A stretch of DNA of 13,397 nucleotides from Erysipelotrichia bacterium. Its GTDB lineage: Bacteria; Bacillota_I; Bacilli_A; Erysipelotrichales; Erysipelotrichaceae. Under the pieces are notes generated by a model, which saw nothing but the letters and a program-made list of their open reading frames with translations, ran no database searches and had not been told where the DNA came from. Of the stretch, positions 8,190 through 13,397 are shown one piece after another. Where the stretch lies: the NCBI GenBank assembly GCA_009916335.1, contig SAAR01000065.1, forward strand, positions 1 to 13,397, given 5' to 3'. Position numbers and translations under genes: made by a program. Within the stretch, counting starts at the first letter, position 1; each line of letters begins with the position of its first letter.

Positions 8190-9033
8190 CATGCACCTCA
8201 AATAATTTAATAAACATATCTAATGAAAGTGATTCTGCTCTTGCCCTTTCATCAATGTGTGCTTTCGCTAGATTTTGTTTTGCCAACTCTTTATCTTTAC
8301 AATATTCCCCATAATTATTGAGAATGGTTTTTCTGCGTTGTTTAAAACAGGCTTTTACCAAAGCAAAAAAAGCACTTTCATTCGCTATCCTTGCTTGTTT
8401 CTTAAAGCGAAAACGCACAACAGCACTATCTACATTTGGTTTAGGACTGAATACATGCTTAGAAATCTTCATCACTACTTTTACATCACAACGATACTGT
8501 GTAATCACACTCAAAGCATTGTAATCCTTCGTATTCACCACTGCACTAAAGCGATCTGCCACTTCTTTTTGCATCATGACTGTAATTTGTGCAATGTCTG
8601 CCTCACTTTCAAAAATCTTAAATAAAATCGGCGTTGTAATATAGTAAGGTAGATTCGCCGCAATGACAACATCTTCCCCTGCTTTTGCATATTGGTTTAC
8701 ATACGCTTTTAAATCAATGGCTAAAAAATCAGTATGTACAATCTCTACATTTTTACATTCACTTAATGAATCTGCTAAAACAGGAAGTAAACGCTCATCA
8801 ATTTCAAACGCTACTACATGTTTTGCATAATGGCTTAAAAACTGTGTTAATGCACCAATACCAGGGCCAATCTCAAATACAGTACAAGGGCGATCCGTCA
8901 TGGCATTTTTTGCAATTTTATCCACAATACTAGATTCAATCAAGAAGTTTTGCCCATAATTCTTTTTCGCATACAAATCGTATTTTTCAAGAATTTCCTT
9001 TGTCCTTGACGGTGTCGCTATTATATTATTCAT
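8161..9033 (-). CDS. rsmA: 16S rRNA dimethyladenosine transferase
   Basis: RsmA (KsgA), 290 residues. It dimethylates the two adjacent adenosines in the terminal hairpin of 16S rRNA, using S-adenosylmethionine, late in 30S subunit assembly. Visible motifs: QNFLIESSIVDKI at 28-40, SAM-binding VFEIGPGIGALT at 52-63, the acidic residue of FEID (Glu78), TDF with Asp102, catalytic NLPY at 127-130, and the family signature FSPKPNVDSAV at 195-205. Length and frame are normal. The start ATG at 9033 overlaps the rnmV stop as ATGA, and the nearest Shine-Dalgarno (AGGA at 9047-9050) is 13 bases away, so initiation is probably coupled to rnmV termination. The rnmV-rsmA pairing is classic for Bacillota. 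Confidence 0.95.
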   Translation of the reverse strand: MNNIIATPSRTKEILEKYDLYAKKNYGQNFLIESSIVDKIAKNAMTDRPCTVFEIGPGIGALTQFLSHYAKHVVAFEIDERLLPVLADSLSECKNVEIVHTDFLAIDLKAYVNQYAKAGEDVVIAANLPYYITTPILFKIFESEADIAQITVMMQKEVADRFSAVVNTKDYNALSVITQYRCDVKVVMKISKHVFSPKPNVDSAVVRFRFKKQARIANESAFFALVKACFKQRRKTILNNYGEYCKDKELAKQNLAKAHIDERARAESLSLDMFIKLFEVHDENRSECEN

Positions 9034-9569
9034 AGTTCATTGATTATCCTTTCTAGTCTTTTCCTATCTATCTCTAACATATTTAATCGTTTCAATAACT
9101 GTTTTGCATTGCATTTACCAATGAATAAAACAGCCCCAATCTGCTCACGCAAAGAAGCACTATGTGCTTGTCCATTCAACCCTAACGCAATCAAATCCTC
9201 CATGTGAATACACTCTTCCTTTACTTGCTTATATGTTACAAGATGGCTTAAAGATTCGATAATATCTTCTTTACTCGCATGTTCCACCCCTACTTTTTTA
9301 CTTGTTCTTGCTTTTTCTTTCATAATAAATGCATGTTTCGCATTGGGTACATATTGATTAATTTTATGACGAATCATCGCTCCTGGTGCATCAGGATCAC
9401 TAAATACAATAATCCCTCTTGTTTCATTAATCTGCTTTAACAACGCTAATGTCGCTTTTGAAAGATGTGTTCCCTGTGTTTCTATCGTATCACAATCAAA
9501 ATAGCGTTTTAACGTATTCGTATCATTTTTTCCTTCTACAACAATCACTTCTTTTATTTTCATATCCAT
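9030..9569 (-). CDS. rnmV: Ribonuclease M5 (5S rRNA maturase)
   Basis: TOPRIM-domain nuclease of 179 residues, close to the size of the Bacillus enzyme; it trims both ends of precursor 5S rRNA. The catalytic TOPRIM motifs are VVEGKND (Glu12) and SDPDAPG at 57-63 (Asp58, Asp60). The GVEHA motif near 94-98 is characteristic of RNase M5. It is the first gene of rnmV-rsmA-ispE-scrR and overlaps rsmA by four bases. Two in-frame ATGs are possible: 9569 (MDMKIKE) and 9563 (MKIKE). Neither has a Shine-Dalgarno. A possible extended -10 element (TGCTAAAAT, 9570-9578) would place the transcript start almost at the ATG, raising the possibility of leaderless or near-leaderless translation. Confidence 0.92.
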   Translation of the reverse strand: MDMKIKEVIVVEGKNDTNTLKRYFDCDTIETQGTHLSKATLALLKQINETRGIIVFSDPDAPGAMIRHKINQYVPNAKHAFIMKEKARTSKKVGVEHASKEDIIESLSHLVTYKQVKEECIHMEDLIALGLNGQAHSASLREQIGAVLFIGKCNAKQLLKRLNMLEIDRKRLERIINEL

Positions 9570-9578
9570 ATTTTAGCA
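9570..9578 (-). promoter_or_regulatory. Possible extended -10 promoter of the rnmV operon
   Basis: On the minus strand TGCTAAAAT fits an extended -10 (TGN plus TAAAAT). No convincing -35 lies 16-19 bases upstream. It is the only promoter-like element I see between the terminator at 9641-9674 and rnmV. Confidence 0.35.
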
Positions 9579-9590
9579 TAGATATGAAAG

Positions 9591-9605
9591 GATAGCACTG
9601 CTATC
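9591..9605. repeat. Small inverted repeat upstream of rnmV
   Basis: GATAGC–ACT–GCTATC is a perfect 6-bp inverted repeat with a 3-base centre, located 22 bases upstream of rnmV near the expected -35 position. It could be an operator or a minor hairpin. There is no T-run after it on either strand, so it is not a terminator. Confidence 0.4.
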
Positions 9606-9640
9606 TTACGTTTAAAGCGATTTTTTCATGGTTTACTAGA

Positions 9641-9674
9641 TACAAATAAAAAGGGTAACCTTTTATGATTACCC
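9641..9674 (-). terminator. Terminator after the 3D-domain gene
   Basis: On the minus strand GGGTAATC pairs with GGTTACCC (8 bp including one G-U) around an ATAAAA loop, followed by TTTTTATTTG. It lies 25 bases after the stop codon and separates this gene from the rnmV operon. Confidence 0.85.
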
Positions 9675-9699
9675 AAGTATACTTATATTCAATTGTCGA

Positions 9700-10356
9700 T
9701 TAATACCCATAGCGTACAATTTTCATTGTTGGGCTATAATTGCGATTAATGGAAAGTTGATTGCTTTTTTCGCTTCCCACGAATAAATCTAAATGATTTA
9801 ATGTCATCGCTCCTCTATCTAATACCATCGCATAGAAAGGCTGTCCTTCTACTAGTCCATATCCTGAAAGACCATGATTGCTTACTTCAATAATTGAACC
9901 CATCGGAATGGAAGAATTAGCCGCTACAATGTAATATCCATCATAGGTAATTCCATCTTTCCAAGTTCCATCACTTTGTCTTACAGAATGAAATGAAAGT
10001 TTCACTCCACCAGCACTACCACCAAAGCCATCAACGTTGTAACAGCCATTACAATCTGTTCCATACGTTGTGATTTTCGCAAACACTGGTTGTTCCTCTT
10101 TTTCAAAGGTTGTTTCACTTCCAATTTGGATCAGGCTATTCATTAATCCATCATTGTTGATACTACCCGTATTTTCTACTTTCGTATCCTCAACTTCTTT
10201 CGCTATTGTTTCACTTACTTCCCCTTTACTTTTTGTTGTACTTTCTTCATCATTTGATGCATGAACATTAACAACAACTGCAAAGATTGCTAGGTATACA
10301 CATAATAGCAGAATTGCCTCATTGGTAATTAGAGAAAATGCTTTTCATTTATTCAT
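9700..10356 (-). pseudogene. Secreted 3D-domain cell-wall protein with TGA at codon 4
   Basis: The frame from ATG 10356 to the stop at 9700 has 218 codons: a short basic start, a hydrophobic signal segment (about codons 14-33, ending VHA then SND, a good signal peptidase site), an acidic Thr/Glu/Lys-rich linker, and a C-terminal 3D domain (about 90-218). The domain has TYGTDCNGC (Cys102, Cys105), AANSSIPMG, VLDRGA (Asp180) and HLDLFV (Asp190). Such domains are related to the MltA/RlpA double-psi barrel and are usually linked to peptidoglycan turnover. The first of the three name-giving Asp positions reads Asn147. The start has a perfect AGGAGG seven bases away and a strong promoter, yet codon 4 is TGA (10345-10347). 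The next in-frame ATG is at 10143, which would lack the signal peptide and has no good ribosome binding site. Its position upstream of rnmV resembles Bacillus yabE. The domain is clear; whether protein is made is uncertain. Confidence 0.8.
10345..10347 (-). other. In-frame TGA at codon 4 of the 3D-domain gene
   Basis: Reading from the ATG at 10356: ATG AAT AAA TGA AAA GCA TTT. The same frame then encodes a signal peptide and the complete domain. TGA closes ispE and rnmV in this window, and TGG is used for Trp, so TGA is not generally a sense codon here. A single change from TGG (Trp) or CGA (Arg) would create it. Confidence 0.88.
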
Positions 10357-10363
10357 CTGATTT

Positions 10364-10369
10364 CCTCCT
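10364..10369 (-). promoter_or_regulatory. Ribosome binding site fixing the 3D-gene start
   Basis: A perfect AGGAGG lies seven bases before the ATG at 10356. It marks that ATG as the genuine start, even though the frame stops three codons later. Confidence 0.85.
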
Positions 10370-10387
10370 GTGTTTTTATGTTTCCAC

Positions 10388-10417
10388 ATTTTATGAATTT
10401 TATTCACAAACTGTCAA
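10388..10417 (-). promoter_or_regulatory. Promoter of the 3D-domain gene
   Basis: A perfect -35 TTGACA (10412-10417) and -10 TAAAAT (10388-10393) are 18 bases apart, predicting a start near 10381 and a leader of about 25 bases. A second, weaker candidate lies just upstream: -10 TATAAT at 10429-10434 with TTGCTT at 10452-10457 and a 17-base spacer. Confidence 0.75.
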
Positions 10418-10546
10418 AACATTTATACATTATAAGCATATGAACACAAAAAAGCAAATATTCTGCAATTTTTATTAATACGTCCCCACAATTCTTACAA
10501 AAATAGACATATTTAGGGACATGCAAAAAAAGGTTTAGGACACATA

Positions 10547-11854
10547 TTAGAGTACACGATCCTCTTTTTGTTTTTGTTCTAATAATTTTTGAAATTGATC
10601 AAGTGGCATTGGCTTATAAAAATAAAACCCTTGCACATAATCACAACCTACTTCACTTAAATAATCAACATATTCTTTACTTTCAATCCCCTCTGCTGTT
10701 ACTTTAACATTTAAACGTTTGCAAAGGTTAATAATATTCCCAATCACATCTTTATTATATTCATCTAATGCTTTTATAAAAAAGATGCGATCTAATTTCA
10801 CAATATCAATCTGTGCATTCAACAATATATTAAATGAAGAATATCCACTACCAAAATCATCTAATGCACAAATAAAACCTGCTTTTCTAAACTTTGAAAT
10901 AATTTCTCTAACTGTATCATAATTACTATATTGAATGTTTTCCATAAATTCAAACTGAACCATTTGCTCAGGAATTTGATACTTCTGTAATACTGCTGAA
11001 TAATCTTCAATGAAATTCTCATCAAACAATGAAGTATTCGTAATATTAAAACTTAAAGGAACCATCGGCTTATTTTGTTTAAAACATTCATGCATGAAGG
11101 AACATACCATTTCAAAGATATTAAAATCTACTAAATAAATATCCCCAAATGTATTTAAAACAGGTAAAAAACTAGATAATGGAATTTCTCTACCTTCTTT
11201 ATCAAACCATCTCAGCAACACTTCACCACCGATAATCTGTTTGCTTTTAAGGTCTATTTTAGGTTGTACATACGCTACAAACTCCCCATTATAACGAGCT
11301 TTTGTTACTGCATCTGCCATCTCATTGATCCGTCGATACTCCTCATGAATCGCTTGATTAAAAAACTCATAAGAAAATGTTCGATTTTTATTATGAATAC
11401 ATTCTGTACGAGTAATATTGGCATAGTTTTGTGCTTGATAGAAATCTATTTCACTATTTTCAATGACATAAAAACCAAATGATAAATATAAGTTATGATA
11501 AATTAGAGAATGCTTATTCTCAAAGAAATCATCGACAAAAGGAACCAGAAAATGCTCCATCACTTCCTCTTTTGATGAGTAGTGTAAAAGTGCATTAAAA
11601 TGATCACCATAAATTCTTGCTAGATATTCTCCCTCTTTTAAATGCTTGTTTAACTCCTCATAAACACACTTAATGACCTCATTTGCTTTATTTCGTCCAT
11701 AACGATCATTAATATATTGAAATCGTTTAATATTCACACACATAAACACATAAGTATCTTTTTTATGCATTACTTCTTGTTCATAAATATCTTTTAGTTG
11801 TTCCTCATTATATCCCATGGTTAACGCATCTTGATACCTTGGACACTTCTTCAT
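10547..11854 (-). CDS. Degenerate GGDEF plus EAL domain protein (c-di-GMP phosphodiesterase candidate)
   Basis: A 435-residue soluble protein with no membrane segments. Residues about 30-165 form a GGDEF-like domain whose signature site reads YGDHF (82-86) instead of GGDEF, so cyclase activity is unlikely. Residues about 180-430 form an EAL domain. The EAL signature is EVL (Glu211), and the other expected metal or catalytic positions are visible: Asn270 (SFNIT), Glu302 (FEFME), Asp332-Asp333 (DDFGSG), Lys353 (KLDR), Glu388 (AEGIES) and Gln408 (QGF). It is therefore a candidate cyclic-di-GMP phosphodiesterase with the GGDEF part as a possible regulatory domain. The start at 11854 follows AGGAG (11864-11868) by nine bases. 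It appears monocistronic: a terminator precedes it, and the next gene has its own promoter. I see no clear hairpin terminator after it, only a run of seven T on the minus strand (10525-10531). Activity and signal are inferred. Confidence 0.88.
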   Translation of the reverse strand: MKKCPRYQDALTMGYNEEQLKDIYEQEVMHKKDTYVFMCVNIKRFQYINDRYGRNKANEVIKCVYEELNKHLKEGEYLARIYGDHFNALLHYSSKEEVMEHFLVPFVDDFFENKHSLIYHNLYLSFGFYVIENSEIDFYQAQNYANITRTECIHNKNRTFSYEFFNQAIHEEYRRINEMADAVTKARYNGEFVAYVQPKIDLKSKQIIGGEVLLRWFDKEGREIPLSSFLPVLNTFGDIYLVDFNIFEMVCSFMHECFKQNKPMVPLSFNITNTSLFDENFIEDYSAVLQKYQIPEQMVQFEFMENIQYSNYDTVREIISKFRKAGFICALDDFGSGYSSFNILLNAQIDIVKLDRIFFIKALDEYNKDVIGNIINLCKRLNVKVTAEGIESKEYVDYLSEVGCDYVQGFYFYKPMPLDQFQKLLEQKQKEDRVL

Positions 11855-11891
11855 TACCGTTTTCTCCTATATGTTTTCTTTATCTTTACCC

Positions 11892-11920
11892 ATTATAATA
11901 CATCTTGCAAACTTTTTAAA
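11892..11920 (-). promoter_or_regulatory. Probable promoter of the GGDEF/EAL gene
   Basis: A perfect -10 TATAAT (11892-11897) with a moderate -35 TTTAAA (11915-11920) at 17-base spacing. The predicted start is near 11885, giving a leader of about 30 bases containing AGGAG. Confidence 0.55.
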
Positions 11921-11930
11921 TATCCTCTGC

Positions 11931-11979
11931 ATAATAAAAAAACTCTTTAACAGGTTTTGACACCAACTAAAGAGTTTTT
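11931..11979 (-). terminator. Terminator of the amt gene
   Basis: A perfect 12-bp stem, AAAAACTCTTTA (11938-11949) / TAAAGAGTTTTT (11968-11979), has an inner GGT/ACC pairing in the loop. On the minus strand it ends in seven T residues then ATTAT. It begins 18 bases after the amt stop codon. The opposite strand also ends in TTTTT. Confidence 0.88.
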
Positions 11980-11997
11980 CGATTATTTTATAACTTT

Positions 11998-13397
11998 TTA
12001 TTTATCTTCGTATTGTAATGCATCAATTCCTTGTGCACCACTTGAAATACGAACTACATTTTCTACATCGTAAACAAAGATTTCACCATCACCGATATTA
12101 CCAGTGTACAATACTTTTCTAGCTGCATCGACAACTTTTTGTACAGGTACTTTAGATACAACAATCTCAGCTTTTAATTTTGGTAATAATTCCATATCTA
12201 CTTTAGCACCACGATAATAGCTTGGCTGTCCTTTTTGTACACCACAACCTAATACCTTAGTTACTGTCATACCCATAATACCGATTTCATCCATTGCCAC
12301 TTTAAGAGCATCGAAACGTTCAGCCTTAGTGATAATAACCACTTTAGACATCTTACCATCTGTTTTCACTACCTTTGTAGGAATTGCTTCATCTAATGTA
12401 ACACTTGCGACATTTCCAGTTGTAGAAGGGAATGTTGCTCCTCCACTAAATTCTGTTTCCATCGCAAATCCTGCATAAGAACTATCTAAACCATGTTCTA
12501 ATTTGTCTAAACCAACAATTTCTTCTTCCTGTGTAACTCGTAAACCGATTGTCGCTTTAATGACTACGAATACAATTGTCATGGTAACAGCTGTCCATAA
12601 TGCTACAGAGCCAACACCGATTAACTGTGTTACTAGAAAATCAGTTCCTCCACCGTAGAATAAACCTAATGCTTCAGGCATAGTGTCTGTTCCACAAGCA
12701 AATAAACCAACACAAATAGTTCCTAAAATACCACAACCACCATGTACTGCTACTGCACCTACTGGATCATCAATCTTTAATTTGTAATCTAATAACCATA
12801 CGACAAAGACAACGACAAATCCTGATAAGATACCAATGATAGAGGCACCGAAAACATTAACTGCATCACAACCTGCTGTAATGGCAACAAGTCCTGCTAA
12901 TGAACCATTTAATGACATTGCAACATCTGGTTTTCCATGTTGAATCCAAGTAATAATCATAACTGTTACTGTTGCTAATGCTGGTGCAACGGTTGTTGTT
13001 GCAAAAATTGTTGCTAACTGTAATCCATTCGTAGCGGCTGCACCGTTGAATCCATACCATCCAAACCAAAGAATGAATACACCTAATGCACCAATTGTAA
13101 TGTTGTGTCCTAAAATACCATTAGGAGAACCATCTTTGTTGAATTTACCAATACGAGGTCCTAATAATTTAGCACCGATTATCGCTGCGATACCTCCAAC
13201 CATATGAATGGCACATGAACCTGCAAAATCGTGGAAGCCGATTTGTGCAAGCCAACCGCCGCCCCAAATCCAGTGTGCTTCAATTGGATAAACAAGTAAA
13301 CTGATCATTACCGAATAAACACAATAAGAAATAAATTTAGTACGTTCTGCCATTGCTCCAGATACAATTGTAGCGGCTGTTGCACAGAACACTAAGT
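11998..13397 (-). CDS. amt: Ammonium transporter fused to a PII signalling domain (5' end outside window)
   Basis: C-terminal part (about 465 residues) of an Amt/MEP/Rh ammonium channel. The frame runs off the right edge; the apparent first Met at 13392 is an internal GTG, and in-frame TTA (Leu) precedes it, so the true N-terminus is missing. Counting from 13392, conserved Amt features include FCATAATIVSGAMAER (2-17), GGGWLAQIGFHDFAGS, the first pore His in CAIHMVGG, and the second pore His in VAVHGGCGILGT. The membrane part ends near residue 285. After a linker of about 65 residues comes a complete GlnB/GlnK-like PII domain: KVVIITKAERFDALK, a T-loop with GCGVQKGQPSYYRG, then LPKLKAEIVV and TGNIGDGEIFVYDVENVVRI. 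The T-loop Tyr of YRG aligns with the modifiable Tyr of GlnK. PII proteins normally block Amt pores from a separate chain, so here the gate is covalently attached. It is followed by a strong terminator. Confidence 0.95.
   Translation of the reverse strand, partial: LVFCATAATIVSGAMAERTKFISYCVYSVMISLLVYPIEAHWIWGGGWLAQIGFHDFAGSCAIHMVGGIAAIIGAKLLGPRIGKFNKDGSPNGILGHNITIGALGVFILWFGWYGFNGAAATNGLQLATIFATTTVAPALATVTVMIITWIQHGKPDVAMSLNGSLAGLVAITAGCDAVNVFGASIIGILSGFVVVFVVWLLDYKLKIDDPVGAVAVHGGCGILGTICVGLFACGTDTMPEALGLFYGGGTDFLVTQLIGVGSVALWTAVTMTIVFVVIKATIGLRVTQEEEIVGLDKLEHGLDSSYAGFAMETEFSGGATFPSTTGNVASVTLDEAIPTKVVKTDGKMSKVVIITKAERFDALKVAMDEIGIMGMTVTKVLGCGVQKGQPSYYRGAKVDMELLPKLKAEIVVSKVPVQKVVDAARKVLYTGNIGDGEIFVYDVENVVRISSGAQGIDALQYEDK

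Noticed and set aside
8275..8933. Plus-strand open frames opposite rsmA (68-116 codons)
   Set aside because: They are antisense shadows of a clearly conserved gene, have low-complexity composition, and no ribosome binding sites or family resemblance.
9700..10347. Reassignment of TGA to Trp in this genome as the explanation for the interrupted gene
   Set aside because: TGA is the natural end of rnmV (overlapping the rsmA ATG) and of ispE, and TGG encodes Trp throughout; reassignment would fuse genes out of context.
10319..10356. A chain of ATGA stop/start overlaps after the 3D-gene start (MNK stop, then a 9-codon ORF, then a 10-codon ORF) as a possible coupled leader-peptide system
   Set aside because: The third ORF ends at a TAG with no further overlapping start, so the chain never returns to the 3D frame. 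AT-rich sequence easily yields such overlaps by chance.
10512..10545. Imperfect direct repeat (TTTAGGGACAT at 10512-10522 and TTTAGGACACAT at 10534-10545) downstream of the GGDEF/EAL gene
   Set aside because: There are only two short, imperfect copies, with no hairpin and no link to a promoter; this is not enough to call a regulatory site or repeat family.

Overview
The window is AT-rich DNA with typical Bacillota signals: strong AGGAGG-type ribosome binding sites, TTGACA/TATAAT promoters and hairpin-plus-T-run terminators. Gene content (DUF1846/UPF0371 protein, sucrose PTS operon, RNase M5–RsmA–IspE cluster, an Amt–PII fusion, a GGDEF/EAL protein) suggests a gut-type low-GC Firmicute. Erysipelotrichia is my best guess, but that is an inference from overall style and was not tested. 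There is no mobile element, CRISPR array, tRNA or rRNA, and no gene-free stretch above 300 bases.

Layout. At the left, one plus-strand gene (132-1616, DUF1846) converges on the sucrose operon. The roughly 240-base junction holds three hairpins that insulate the two units. The minus-strand operon scrA-scrB-scrK (6198 down to 1856) encodes uptake and phosphorylation of sucrose, cleavage of sucrose-6-phosphate, and phosphorylation of the released fructose. Its promoter (-35 at 6267-6272, -10 at 6243-6248) lies between two LacI-type palindromes: one just downstream of the expected transcription start (6214-6229), and a perfect match to the CcpA cre consensus upstream (6291-6305). The LacI-family regulator, very probably ScrR, is encoded just upstream (6344-7330).

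The middle is a housekeeping cluster on the minus strand, rnmV-rsmA-ispE, with overlapping genes, and scrR follows ispE after 16 bases. A secreted 3D-domain protein lies upstream of rnmV. The order 3D protein – rnmV – rsmA – ispE – regulator resembles the Bacillus yabE-rnmV-ksgA-(...)-ispE-purR neighbourhood, but here a sugar regulator occupies the position of purR.

At the right are a degenerate-GGDEF/intact-EAL protein (10547-11854) and the 3' part of an ammonium transporter fused to a PII signalling domain (11998 to the window edge), with a good terminator between them.

The most unusual observation is that two otherwise well-preserved genes carry a single in-frame stop codon. scrA has TAG at codon 234, in the middle of the EIIC membrane domain. 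The 3D-domain gene has TGA at codon 4, directly after an excellent promoter, ribosome binding site and ATG. In both cases the same reading frame continues with conserved protein sequence. They may be recent nonsense mutations, consensus or assembly errors, or stop-codon readthrough. I see no complete novel system in the window.
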